Origin: Glandiceps talaboti
Lineage: Eukaryota; Hemichordata; Enteropneusta; Spengelidae
Assembly (NCBI RefSeq): GCF_964340395.1
Contig: NC_135553.1
Coordinates: forward strand, 13,716,501-13,780,500
Length of the DNA: 64,000 nucleotides
Reading direction: 5' to 3'
Shown: positions 12,526 through 25,122 of the stretch, in pieces
How positions within the stretch are numbered: the first letter of the stretch is position 1
Layout: each line of letters opens with the position of its first letter
Position numbers and translations under genes: made by a program
The notes under the pieces: model-generated
What the model was told of the DNA's origin: nothing
What the model saw: only the letters and a program-made list of their open reading frames with translations
Database searches by the model: none

Positions 12526-12759
12526 TTAAGTCAAAATGTATCTCATGAGGCGTATAAGCTCGTTAATGGTATTGCGAAGCCTGTCCGTGACAAACAGGAC
12601 GGTTAGTTCGAAGGTAAGTACTTCACGAATGACACATATTTGCAATATGTCGAGGTTGCTACCAATACATAGACCAAAGCTATAAGCCAAATAGAAACAA
12701 ACCGACGAGAGGGTAAGGAAGTGACTTATTGCGACAACGTGATGGACATCAATCCACAT
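12526..12759 (-). CDS. Conserved small hydrophobic ORF upstream of SDR copy C, function unknown
   Basis: This is a 77-codon open frame on the minus strand. A close relative is open at 53,149-53,439 (96 codons) and a broken one lies at about 2,815-3,110, each in the duplicated flank of an SDR gene. The product would have hydrophobic stretches (SHFLTLSSVCFYLAYSFG and CVIREVLTFELTVLFVTDRL) and a C-terminal amphipathic segment (LRNTINELIRLMRYILT). The pattern recalls a late transmembrane segment of gustatory-receptor-like proteins, but this is only an impression. It could be one exon of a divergent gene, or an ORF kept by recent duplication alone. Two of three copies are open. Confidence 0.3.
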   Translation of the reverse strand: MWIDVHHVVAISHFLTLSSVCFYLAYSFGLCIGSNLDILQICVIREVLTFELTVLFVTDRLRNTINELIRLMRYILT

Positions 12760-12956
12760 ATGTAAGACACAATTCGGGACATAGTACCCTTGTTGATAGC
12801 TACCAAACTGACGCTAGACGTCAACGCATTTTACATTCATTGTGGCTGGAGAGTTCACGAGGTGCGTCACTTCCTGTATAATACATTGTCACAAGCAACG
12901 AATATGCCATGTTCACCATCGTTGTGGTATTGTTATCTTTATTGACATCTCAACAG

Positions 12957-15212
12957 ACGGACGATTTATCTCGCATTCATTATGGCAAAGTAGCCTTAAT
13001 CACCGGTTCAAGTGACACTGGGGGCATTGGCTTCGCTATAGCTAGGAGTCTGGCAAAGAGGGGATGTAGTATTATCCTAAGTGGTAGTCGAGACAGCGAT
13101 AAAGTGGAATCTCTTAGGAAAGAATTAGAAGGGTAAGTGGATTTGTAGGCAAGTATTTTGGAGGTTGACTGTAATGTAGTACATGTATGTGGTTTACCGA
13201 GGTGTGTTATATTGCAACTAAATGAAGGGGTATGGGTCAGATCTTACCATTTTTCTCTGCAATATACTTTTGTTTCACATGGAGAGCTACACACTTTATC
13301 ATAATTACTGAAACATGTGTAATCAAAACCAGTAACATTGAGGTCTGTAGCATAACGTTTAGGAAAACTAATGGAATGCTTCAATCAGGTACTTTTTGGA
13401 TGCACTCAACAAGTACCACTTACCTCAAGATCGTAGAAAAAACACACATGCCCAAACCTGTAATTGTTATATATGGAAGGTGTATTGCGCTCCTCTGTGG
13501 CAAAAAGCGATATCTATAATATACAAGATGAGTTTTAAGGAAATATTCCAAATCTAGATAAAACCGTGTAACACATTGGTCCATGTCCCTGTAACGAGAA
13601 GTATGCTAACATTATTGACCAAAATAATTAAGTATATTTCAAAAGTGGGACGTATCTTAGTATTCGTTCAGAAAGAGCAAGCTAGCTGCATGCCTAACTT
13701 TCTCTATTTTGATAGAGTCGATTCACAACTCTTGCATTGAATTTAAAAAGAAATTGAAAAGAGATAGATATGCATTCTAAAGAATATTTTCTTAGAATCC
13801 TTTCCTTCAACATGTCTTCTCAGACAATATGAAGTTCCAGCTCATTACATCAAAGCTGATTTGAACGTTCTTGCTGCAATCAATACACTATACGACAACG
13901 TCAAGCATATATATGCTGAAGGATTGGACATACTTGTCAATAATGCAGGTAAATTATTACACCACTTTTAATACGTAACACAGACATATTTAAAGACTCT
14001 GACAAATCTTAAAGGCCCATTATACAGTCCAATTTTCAGAAATATCTTATCAGTGGAGTTATGAGGATTACATAGATTTAGGTCATTAGTTAAGGACCAA
14101 CGTCGTTCTTTTGCTGTATTAAACAACCTTTTCCGCACGTAGGTTAAGATCCTAATCCAAAGTGCGCCTTTAAGTGCAGACCATGAATTCTTGAAATCAT
14201 GGGGAGAATAATGATGTCATCGTGAATGTGTGATGTACCGTAATCATCTGCTTTTGTTTACATAAATTATGCTCTTTTTATACATATATCTTTTCCCCCC
14301 AAATGTGACTGAAACAATATCTCGATTTCTCCCTCCTTAAATAATTTAACTGCATGGTTGACAAAAATGGAATATTTATGAATGATATATGGATGATTTT
14401 GAACACAAAGAAAACATAATAAATTCAGAGAGGTTATCTCGTTCCTAATTATCAGGTATTCTTGGTGTTCATGCAATGGAAGAGTTCCCACTGGAAACCT
14501 GGGAAAGAGACCTTCGAGTTAATCTGACTGCTCCATTCTATCTCACTAAACTATGTTTACCAGATATGAAACGTAAAGGTAGGAGTCATTTGCATACAGT
14601 CGTCCAATCACTTTTCATTTATGTCACTTCTGGTTATATGATGCAGTCTCTCACAACCATACATGCATCTCTCCCCAGCCCTCACATTATCTGTGTGTTG
14701 TTTGATAACTATCTTGAACTGTTTATTGAAGTGTAAAATTCCATGTGTTTCGCCGTACAAACAGAGCATAGTTTTAGAACAACAGTTGCAAATGTTGCTA
14801 CTTTAGAGAGAAATCGTAAACTAGGGCGATGTGTTGGAATGGAATGATACGTACAACTACCATTCGATCAGGAGCAGAGAAACAATATACACTATCGACT
14901 TATCTGCTTTCTGCCATCCTGCCTCGAACTTTACAACCTGTTGGTACGGTCGTTATATTATCTCTGGACGTAGCCAAATGATATCTGGACATACCTCTAA
15001 GTACAGATGCATGCAAACCAAAATTTCGTAGAATTGTACTTTATAAAGCATTTTACAATTTCAATTGTACTTTGCAAAGCATTTTACAATTTCAATTACC
15101 AGATCTTGTGTCGGATTCGTAGTACACAGTCATGTTTGACAACTACTTTACGTCGTGTAAAATGTTGAAATCTGAAAATTTTGACCGAGTTGTCAAACAT
15201 GTGTAATGTCGC

Positions 15213-15291
<79 letters not shown>

Positions 15292-18200
15292 TGCAGTCCT
15301 TACTGTTTTGCCTTTGTTAGTTCAAAGGAAGAGGATTTTCATCGTCGTTGGGAACATAATTAAATGTTATAAACCTGATACCCCTGTCAATCGTTCTGCA
15401 GTAAGTACTTGGTAGATCTTGGATTGCTTCGAATATTCGCTTTGCATTGTAGTCTAAAACATTTATATATCACCAGTACACCTTTTAAGCAATTATATAT
15501 CCACGATTTGGTCGACGCACTGTCCGTCTCAATTCAAAACTGCTCCCAATTTCTCAGTATAAAGTTACTCAACAAGTAAATTTGAATCAATCGTGTTTAA
15601 TTCGTAACAAAGACCGTTGTGTGGGATGTAAAAAACCTAATGGCGCCTAACTGCAAACGTACTCTTTCTGGTTTGGTAGTGAATAAATATAGTTCTTCAT
15701 ACATAGGACCACTTTAGGAATGTGCATCTTTTTAAAGAAAGAAGTCGGTAGTTAATGAAAGCGAGCGATACCCATACAAGAAGAGATATAAACGCACCTC
15801 CAGACCTTTCAAGTAACCTTTACGTACTACAGAAAGGTGGCACAGTCACAGTCTAAACTACAGACATCGATCGTCTAAGACTCAAAATAATTATTTGATA
15901 ATATGGGAGCAATTACAGTTAATCAATATTTATTTCAACATGTTTGCATTTATATATAGGGTGGGGAAGAATACTCAACATGAGTTCGGTGTGTGGTTCA
16001 ATGGCAACTCTTCAATATGCTTCGTATTGTTCAACCAAACATGGAATAAATGGTCTAACAAAGGTTTGTTATTCTAAGTCTAGTATAATTTAATGACGTA
16101 CACATCATTTATAGTCATTAATTAGTGAGTTTACCACAACGTGTTGAATTTAGTTAACGCACTTTATGTGCCATGGGTATGTGACGTTATTGTTTTGTTT
16201 TGGTTTGGTTTGTTTATAGGGGTGTGTGCATGAATATAGCAGTAACAGTTATTGATGATGCTAATTTCGATCATGAATTGTCCACAACAAGTGCTACAAG
16301 TCGTGATTTTCTAGTAGCCAACTTCTGCAACTTTAGGCAAAACTCCTGTTAATAGTTTGATATCGGGATATACAAAATTCTTTTGTGTGCCGACCAGAAT
16401 TCGATTTAAATAATAATACATGCCAGCGAGGGCAATATCACAATTTAGTGCATGCACAAGGGTTGGCACTCTTTACCAAAATTTTGGTAAAAAGTGCCAG
16501 CCCGAGGACAGGCACTAATTGTGATATTGTCCGAGCGCATGTGTTATTAATTTTATTACACTGTACACTTGGTCCAGTCATTCACATAGCTACTCTTCAT
16601 TCATCATCACTCGTATTCGATAGAAGAAACTATTCTCTTTGATGATGCATTTCGAAATTGAACTTACATATAAGCATCTAATATGGACGTGGCCTGCATT
16701 ATTTGTAGGAGATCGAGTGTCCCCACAGCTAATCTGTAATTATATTTATTAACATTTCTGCAAGAAATAAGCTTTTGTATCTCCCTTTGTCACCTCCTTT
16801 TGTCACCTAGTTACTTTGTCACCTCAAACGCGGAACACTGGAAAACATGTGCATAAGTGAAGCGCAACAGTCGAAATAACTTCAGCGCGCAATAGTGCCG
16901 GGCATTAGTCTTTGCATGCGTGGGCAATAGTCTATTTAAAGAAGATCATGTGATTCGATTCTGACCAATGACAGCTTGTGTAAGAATGTCGAGGTGTAAT
17001 AACGAATAATCTACACTTACTCCCAGGGTATGAGAGCATCAGTAGACATCTATTACCCTCAGGGCTGTTATGTAGCAACAATTTCCCGGGGCTGGAAGTT
17101 AAGGGAAACAGTTGTTACATATATATAGTGAGGGGTATACTAATGCTCGAATAAGGCCTGGAAATAATTGTTTTATAATACATCATATTCACAGGAATAT
17201 ATTATTTTCATAGGCACAGCAAATCGCAAATCGCCGATAGACTTCTGTGCGTTGTCAAAGGCCCATAACATAGAACATGGATAGTGCCCACTCCATGCAA
17301 AATGAGGTCACTATGGCTCATTGTAACACACCTACCACACTGACTTTCTTTGTTCCGATTCACGAATACGTGGTCATGTGGAATGTAGAGTTTTTGCCCT
17401 GTTGACTGCCAATGACGTTTGCTGGTCAATACTTCTAGCGCTGTTGCCTGTTTGGCCAGCAGCACTAGCAGCTGTTGACTGATGATGCCATGTACGTGCA
17501 TGCGTATATGCTTTCAAATCAAACGAACGTGGCGTCTTCTTAATGTTGGTTCATGTTTTCTTTTACAAATTTCTGAAGCCAAACTTGCCATCCTTGTGCC
17601 AGAAAAGGATTGGGAATAAACACAATTGCGAATTCGTAATTATTAAAGAACTTCTGTTTTCCATGTTCCTGTGTTGTTTTCTGAACTATTGTAACTGTCG
17701 TCTTGTGTTAACCGTACGTGCAGAACACTGTACTGAGAGAGTGAGAATGTAGTATAGGTGTGTTACAAAACACATGTTCACTGATCATGTTCGTGCAACA
17801 TACGTCAGTTTCCCTCGTGCCTGTGGGTCAACCCAACACAGACATTTTCCTTTGAGGCTTCGCCCTCAAAAGTTTGTGTTTGGGTGACCTACAAACTGAC
17901 GTGTGCTGGTGTCCTCGCCATCAGTCAACATGTGTATACTAAACCATACCATGTGAGAGGCGATCTAAGCCAAGCACTGAAGGTTGCCTGAAAACGATGT
18001 GTTATACTACCGGATAGGAATAGCACAGAAAGTAATAGAGTCGAGGGTACAGAATGGCAAAAGTACCGTTTGAAAATATTAGTTTCACTTAAATGCTTCA
18101 TCTTACCTCTTTTAACAAATGATAATATTTTTGTAGTAATTTGACATTTTTTCTCCGACAATAACAATTGTATTTCAACAACGAGCGTCAGTTCACAAAA

Positions 18201-20446
18201 TATAACTACTTCATCCCATTTTACTAATATCTTCTTTCCATGAGATAGACATATATTTCTTTTCTTCCCACAGGTGGCTGCACTTGAAACCCTTGGCAGT
18301 GGAGTGACTTGTAATTCCATAGCTCCTGCTTTGGCAGAAACTGCAAGTGAGTAATAGTAGCGCCCTCGGATCGGTGAAGGCAAATTGCAACTTGAATGAT
18401 TTAGAGAGGCATCACATAACATAGCCTTTACAATTATGGAACTAGTTTAGCATCATGGATAATTGAAAATGAATGGAAATAGAGTATAAGTGTACATTAT
18501 TTGTAATATTTCCAACCTTCATCCAAAAAATATTTCATCCAATGTATTTATAGGTTTATGTTCAACAAGGAAAATCCATGAATGTGCATCTTAGGCGTCA
18601 GCAAACATTGACAATACCAAAATACGCTTTACCACTTTTAGTATAGTGTAGTTTAGAATTTCGTGTGTTATTTACTTATTTGACTCACTGATTCAGAAAT
18701 ATGTTTATTTACCAGCTGCAGCAATCGTTTTATAGCAGTTGTCTTTAGAAGTAAACCAAATATTTGAATGGATAATATACTTTTTGGTGGGTACATCCAA
18801 AAACGTGGAGATATGATCGTTGTATACATGACTAACCCTGGCAATGCTCTATAGATATTTAAAGACTCTCAAGTGCAAAAATCAACATAACCACCATTCT
18901 ATATCAGAAGTTTTTTAATGTTTAAAGTTGTAATGCCAATGGACAAAATGATTAGACGCGACTTGTCTTAACTCAGTGACTTATTGTTTGGAAGCAGGGG
19001 ACAATCATCCAATTATTTTAATGCATCTTCTTATTTATATGAACTAACTTTGGTTTATTTAATTTTTTGATAGTGGTTCGAGAAGTGATCAAAACAAGGG
19101 CTGCAAAATGGGGTGTATCTTTAGAAGAAGCAAAGGTAGCAACTATTAAAATAACTTCATATAAATAGATTGTGTTGTAGAGACTTTTATCATGGCATAT
19201 TTTGAAGAAATATTGATACGTTGACTGTGTGTTACGTAATAGTATAGATTGCTCCCCTTGGATGATAACACCACATATGTCCAAATGGAGATGCATAAAG
19301 GTCAAGTCAAGGTAAACATGTGTTCAAATTACTATTTCACAATATTGACTGAGTTTTTAAACCACTAGAACACTACATTCCTCATTTCTATTTGTTTTGG
19401 TCAGTGCCAGGAAGAGAACGTAAGAATGGGATTTTGGAGCAACAATGAGTGTATTCCCTTAATAAACTCCCAATGGTGATTCAAAAGAGTCCAGCTAGAC
19501 TGCCTGTCACACGATTGTCATGAAATTAAAGTAGACAAATTATGATGGAAAGTTAACACATTTCCCATCACAATTACCACTGATTATTGTCTGCGAATTC
19601 ATCATTCACTTATGTATAAAAAGATATTGGTAAAAATGTATAACGTTTACAAGAAGACATCATAAATTTCAAAAAATTACTTATAAAACAGAAATGCCTA
19701 TTTAATTGTTCCTTTTCACTGTGTCTGTGATGATCTGTGATAGTTTCTTATTTGATGTTTCACGAAACTTGAGAAGATAGAAACGATCAGGGTATTCAAT
19801 ATAAAATAAGCTGAAGAATGGTATTCAATGTTTAAAGATTAGACATGACATTAAATTTGTGTTCTAACCATTACGTATTAAAAGGTACCTATTTTTTTCT
19901 CTTTTTTATTCAAGAAAAGGACACTGGCGACGTTTAACCCTTCTGATCAACTGATTGAACTTGATCAGGTAAGATAACCCTCTTGTGGAGTTGCCTTACA
20001 GCTGAAATGTAACAATGAAAACTGTACGCGTCAAATGTCAAATCCCATGGAGATCACTTTAGCATAAAACAGTTCCCTTCTTTTCCACAGGTTCCTATTT
20101 AGCACAACATTTGTTTTGTAGTATTCACTTCCGGTTAAGAGGCAGAAACTGTGTTCACTACACAACAATCAATATAGTGAGTTTGCATGTTGTGTATTAA
20201 TGTCACCAAGAGTACTTTATACTTGAAAGGTAAAGTTCTCCAGGGTTGGGTGTCCATGATGTACCGATCAAAAAGAAATTGCAGTGTTTGTGTCTATTAA
20301 ATGGCATCTTTGTGAATATAATATGATGAATTTGTACTCTCCTGTCTTCACAGATTGGCGAGATGTCAGCGTTTCTCTGTTCACCTGCAGCTGACCAGAT
20401 GACCGGTTCGGTTTATTATATAAATGCGGGGTTAGGTACGCAGTGA
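12957..20446 (+). CDS. SDR copy C, short-chain dehydrogenase/reductase (3-hydroxybutyrate dehydrogenase-like)
   Basis: Eight exons: 12957-13132, 13824-13948, 14456-14578, 15960-16063, 18274-18346, 19074-19135, 19915-19968, 20354-20446 (TGA). Lengths and phases equal copy B, every border is GT-AG, and the 269-residue frame is open. Core motifs are kept: TGSSDTGGIG, LDILVNNAG, NLTAPFYLTK, MSSVCGS and YCSTK. Differences from B cluster late: ALAET for AMADT, a more basic exon 6 (VIKTRAAKWG), LATFNPSDQLIELDQ, and INAG in place of IDAG. Altered substrate contacts or relaxed constraint are both possible. An in-frame ATG at 12,909 opens a signal-like MFTIVVVLLSLL, but copies B and D do not share it and B has a stop there, so I treat that stretch as intron. 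The true start exon was not found. Confidence 0.85.
15216..15289. repeat. (CA)n microsatellite in copy C intron 3
   Basis: About 74 bases of uninterrupted CA dinucleotide. The open frames across it on both strands are repeat translations, not genes. Confidence 0.95.
16419..16541. repeat. Foldback (hairpin) element in copy C intron 4
   Basis: Two arms of about 60 bases are imperfect reverse complements meeting at ACCAAAATTTTGGT. The outer ends are CATGCCAGCGAGGGCAATAT and the reverse complement of a similar sequence. It looks like a small foldback MITE. The same intron of copy B lacks it. Confidence 0.75.
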
Positions 20447-20932
20447 ATTATCGTAGAGCTCCACAATGAGAAACATGGTGACCAGTCTAGTCTGTTATTA
20501 GAGTATGAAGAACCGATTATTTGTGTCCTGTATTGAACCTTACTTGAGGGATTTGGAAAGATTATTTTCATACTGTATTTTGTTTATTGAGGGTCTCATG
20601 AGGAGACTGGCTTAAACCAGATACAAACTGAATTTCTCACATTAAGGCTTTAATTCTTGTTGACTAAGTACAGAATCAGTGTTTCTCTAATGACTTTACA
20701 AATCGTTGTACTAGGTGATTTTCGTTCACAAACTGGTTCACAAAATCATGCCTTGATCGATGTAGCTAGAGTATTGCAATTATGGCGAACTTGTGTTATG
20801 ATGTATGAAACAATCCCCCAAAGCATAGATGCATCAGTGTAAAATATTAATCATTGGAATTGCGTGTGAATGTTATAACGATTTTAAAAACTTCAAAAGC
20901 TATCCAATCCACGTGTATGCAAATGCATCCAT

Positions 20933-20938
20933 AATAAA
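20933..20938 (+). promoter_or_regulatory. Putative polyadenylation signal of SDR copy C
   Basis: AATAAA in the context AATAAATGCT, about 490 bases after the stop, at the place conserved in copies B and D. Confidence 0.5.
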
Positions 20939-21262
20939 TGCTAGAAAAATAATGATAAGACTCAATATTGTACTACTTTAAAAGGTAAAACAAAGTAAAA
21001 GAGGGTGAACCCTGAGATATTGAGAAAATAATATTAAGAAAATGATGTATGACAAAAACAAATATTGATTACTTGAGTCAGATACAAAGTTAACGCATGA
21101 CTGTGATGTTTTCTCAGAACATACATACATAGTCACTAACCACCAACTTCCCACTCACTGTAGTGTTCAAGTCTTTTACTCATGAAAGTGTAATGCTGAG
21201 AACGTGCATGTTAGGGGAAAAGAAACAGTATATAGACTACAGGAACTACAACAAAAGTGAGT

Positions 21263-21385
21263 TCAAATTACAGCTAAAACAGGCTAATAGCCTATGAGCT
21301 GATCGATGTCAAATTGTCCAAAACAATCACCAAAACATGTAACAAAGTGTGTGTGTGTGTGTGTGTGTGTGCGTGTGTGTGTTTT
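21263..21385 (-). mobile_element. CR1-like LINE 3' end fragment plus (GT)n
   Basis: About 95 bases match the 3'-most part of the LINE at 9,583-9,680 (AAATTACAGCTAAAACAGG onwards), followed by a GT-rich microsatellite at 21,347-21,381. Only the LINE terminus is present, so it is a heavily 5'-truncated copy. Confidence 0.55.
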
Positions 21386-21657
21386 ATCAAATGTCAATCC
21401 ATTACCCCTCGAAACCACCACCGCTGTAAAGCCACAAAATGTTGTGAAGCCACGCACTCGGGCTTCACACTTTTGGCCCTCCTAATACGCTTAAAAAGGC
21501 ATAAAAAATGCCTAGAAATGTTCTCAGCGATGGTCCTACTTTTTTGTCAAAAATATAATATGTGCGAAAATCGGCGTGAGTGTTCGCAAAAGTCACCAGG
21601 AAAGCACGCACTCATGTTCTAGGCACATAGCGCCACCAAGAGTTGAAATCGTTCATG

Positions 21658-21795
21658 TGCGCATGCGCGTATCTCTGTATCTAGTGAGTGAACTCGTGTA
21701 AGTTTGCTGTTCACTTATGCATGAGTACTTCCAGCTCCAGGGAGCATTCACTGCCTCATGGCAAGTCCTGTCGTTGGAGTTTCCTTTTTCTGAAG
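21658..21795 (+). promoter_or_regulatory. Candidate promoter and untranslated first exon of the SET-recombinase gene
   Basis: TGCGCATGCGCG at 21,658-21,669 fits the palindromic NRF1 consensus, a frequent element of TATA-less animal promoters. About 125 bases on, CTGAAG followed by GTTAGT (exon end 21,795) could be the donor of a 5' untranslated exon. The first coding exon at 27,554 begins only 13 bases before its ATG, so an upstream exon must exist somewhere. A rival candidate is a segment ending CACAAG with donor GTAAGC at about 27,262. The assignment is inference from position. Confidence 0.25.
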
Positions 21796-23828
21796 GTTAG
21801 TACATCCACCATTCATACTTTGCTAATAATGACTATCATTTAAGACCATTATTTCAGAGTTTCAAATTGAATTGGCGACACTATTATTATGTGTGACTGT
21901 CCCGTCACAGTGAGCAAACTCGATTGAATATGGCCGCTCATATGATATACATCTTTGTGCTGTAGACGTTTTTGAATTCATATATTTTTGTCCAAATTTT
22001 CAGCAGTTAGTATTGTCAAACCTTTCATCAAAGGATGGGTGCATTCATCTGCTTGAATGTGTGTTTTTTTATCTAAAAGTAGTCGCTCATGTTCGAGACA
22101 GGGGTGATCTACAAGGGCTGTAAAAATTTAGTTGATGGCAACAGTCTGAAAAACGAAAGCACAGAAGCCAAGAGTACTGAAAAACGAAAAGTCACAAATG
22201 AATGAAAATATTGACCCTGTTTATGTGGACAGCTCAGAATTTAAACTTTACCATGGGTTATTACAGAGATATTAATTATGTTCTTGTACATGTATATTTG
22301 CCATGTTTAATAGTATTGTTACAATAAAAATGGCGCAAGTTCACATGGCGGAAGTTCACCATTTGTAATTTTATAAACTTACAGATAGTTACGTAGTCGC
22401 TACTCAGCTCAGTCCCGCTATTCGCTAACTCAAAGGTCAAATGTTCACGTGTTTAATATTACCTCAAATAAGGAAGCATTAGGATTTTGGTTCGATATAC
22501 ACACTGGCCCGCTATCCCGAGTCTAGTAACTTTCTGTAAGGACCAGTAAAACTTACTAAAATGCCCATTGGCATTGCATGTATATCCTACATACGGGATA
22601 GTGACTTTTCAATATTAGGGAGCTCAGCATTCAAAATGGTGGCGATACGGATTCACGGTCACGGTAAGGTAAAATTCATTCGATTTTTAATTTGCTATTG
22701 TAACCAACTCTGATTGTCTATTCCGAGTATTCGCGATAAAATTATCAGTTTGGAAACGGGGTAGATTTTATATGAGTTCGTGCCATAACAGCTTATGTTG
22801 TGTAGTTTTCGAAAAGCACGCCCTGTGGGAAAGTCGCCCAACAGGCGATCTCGCATGATTTCGTATTTATGTACAGTGCGTAGTCTTTCTAAACAGTAAT
22901 TTTCAGATCAGTTGGTATCTAAACTACGTTTCTGAGTTATTTATTTGGTAGGTTATAAAGCTCCCTTTATAAAATCACTGTACAAATTGGACGTAAGCGT
23001 TCGTCCGGTCACGTTCAACTGAACTGACTATAGTGAAGCTCAATCATAACAATGGTTGCTGTCAAAATCGATGACGTGATCGTGTTTTCGGTGCGTCGAA
23101 TTTCAAATCACATTAGTTTGAGGGTCCAATACTTCTTTTATTTTGTGTCAGTGAGTTTATTCAGCAAGAACACAACGTGTTCTATGTTTTTGCTGTGATG
23201 ATCGTAATTTTTACCGGGTACAGCCTACATTGAAGCCATGTGGCACTGCTAACAGTAACAATAACACGATTCCGTTCTGTGTTGCGAGGTCGTGTTTTTG
23301 GGAACATTTCTAAATACACGAAACCAGTTATTGAATGTGTAGTGGATATTGATATTCAGTTTGAAAAAATCAAAATCCTGAACTTTATTTTACGATTGGT
23401 TTTGTCATTTCTTAGTAGTTATAGGGCCAACTGTATCACGTTTAACGTTTAATATGTCAACCCGGAAGTACATAGACATGAAAATAGACTACGTGTAATT
23501 AGTAACGAAATTTTACTCTAACTGCTGGTAACCTTCAGATGTATTTATTTTTATGTTGTGAATACATTCTAGTAAGCCCTAAGGATGACACTATAGAGAC
23601 TTGCTGTATGGGAAAGTAATTTTTTGTCCTTAAAAATGCAAGTCAGACTAATGTGTACCAGAATGTTATATTTAAGCTAGAAATAAGACCACATGATCAT
23701 ATCTTATTACCCTTCATCCCCACCCCACCCCCCAAAAAAAAAAAAAATTAAGACAAACTACATAAAGAAAGCCAAAATAGAAGCAGCCCCAAAACATAAA
23801 AAAGCAAACAAAATTACAGTAAGGAGCT

Positions 23829-24003
23829 GATGATGCACAAACAACTACAAAGAAATAGACAGTACAACTGGAACACAGGGTTTGAAATAAATATGGCGTT
23901 TGGAAAAGTGAATTAGAAGTAGAGCAAAAGCTAAGAGAGATGAAGAGCCAAAGTGAACAATTGAAAGCACTGAAAGACGGGACCACCAATTCTTTTGCAG
24001 GAC
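23829..24003 (+). pseudogene. Possible fossil coding fragment with coiled-coil character
   Basis: Two adjacent frames read like protein: MHKQLQRNRQYNWNTGFEI, then, after a frame change near 23,900, SELEVEQKLREMKSQSEQLK. The second part is a heptad-like, strongly charged helix. The frame shift and flanking stops suggest a degraded exon or retrocopy. I do not recognise the family. Confidence 0.2.
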
Positions 24004-24874
24004 TATGTTATCAATTTTACTAGTCCTGTGGGATAGTGTTTTTTTTACTCCAGTGTCAAACCCAGCATGATATGAATTCCTATTCTGATTTAATTTTGGG
24101 AATCTCTAAAAAGATGACAAATTAATTTCAAAAATTATATTCACATACACTGGCATGTGCTTCCTGTGAAACTTTGCTTTCAACGATCAACCTCATGGTA
24201 TGTTTTCATAAACATAATCATCTTTAAGACAATAAATTTCGAAAGGATTGACTAGTATCTGTTTTCCAGCAAGTTAATTTGGTGAAATACCAGCTTTATT
24301 CATAAAATTCAGTTCAGAAAAGCTTATTGAACTTTACTATTCTCAACAGATTGTTTCTGTCAATGATGTCATCATTGATGAATGAAATGTACTCAATTCT
24401 ACCAACATTTCTTGACAACATTTTTTGCTGAGGGTCAGACAAATAAATTAAAATATGATTAAAAGTAATTGTGTCTGCAGCAGAACTGAATTGCCCCAGA
24501 AATTACTGGCCAGCAAGATGAGGGCTTTGATTTCCCACAGTCCTGCTCTCTTTGAAAACCTGCTTATAGACAGCCACTGCTAAAATTTACACAAATGGTG
24601 TTATCAAGACCATTATGTTATAAAGTGTGATTAGGTGTGTAGCTATGGTGTGATGCCCAGTTTGGTCACAGATATGTATACGACTAATAATTGACCTACT
24701 AATAGGTAAATTCTTAAGTGGTAATCAGGTGCATGGGCATGATGTACTTGATGCAAAGGGAGTTTTAAATGGATGGCGTGTGTACTGGATGTTGAACTAA
24801 TTACTACACTAAATTTCTTTTATTGTCAATGAGACCTTTGTTGAAGCTCAAAGTTGCTATAGACCCATGCAGTA

Positions 24875-24941
24875 ACTTGATGGGCTTGTCAAAATTCATT
24901 ACAACTGCCAGTTGTAATGAATTTTGACAAGCCCATCAAGT
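24875..24941. repeat. Perfect 67-bp palindrome (33-nt arms, 1-nt centre)
   Basis: The arms are exact reverse complements around a single C at 24,908. The left arm starts ACTTGATGGGCTTGTC and the right arm ends with its complement. It could extrude as a cruciform or be transcribed as a hairpin. Confidence 0.9.
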
Positions 24942-25122
24942 GTGATTGACATTACCCCAGTAAGAGAATGATGTGTAGTTAAAAGTCACTATCTATGGAC
25001 AGTTGGTGTCATTTGTTGGGGATGCTTGTGACAAATATTTTGTTACCTGTATTACATCACAACCAAAGCAGTTTGTGAAGAAGACAGGCCACCTGTTTGA
25101 CTTCTCTCATTACATACATTAA

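Larger units (their letters stand above)
21800..25122. other. Non-coding stretch upstream of the SET-recombinase gene
   Basis: No convincing gene is seen. It contains a possible fossil coding segment at about 23,829-24,003, a perfect palindrome at 24,875-24,941, and otherwise apparently single-copy AT-rich sequence. It may be the first intron of the SET-recombinase gene. Confidence 0.5.

Noticed and set aside
12909-12956. In-frame ATG with signal-peptide-like MFTIVVVLLSLLTSQQ before SDR copy C exon 1
   Set aside because: Copies B and D do not keep it, B has a stop in the same frame, and the CTCAACAG border looks like a splice acceptor. I treat it as intron.
15181-15415. Open frames across the CA tract on both strands (poly Thr-His, Cys-Val)
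   Set aside because: Microsatellite translations only.
17925-18422. 165-codon minus-strand open frame
   Set aside because: It runs antisense across exon 5 of SDR copy C and repeat sequence, shows no known motif and is not conserved in copies B or D.
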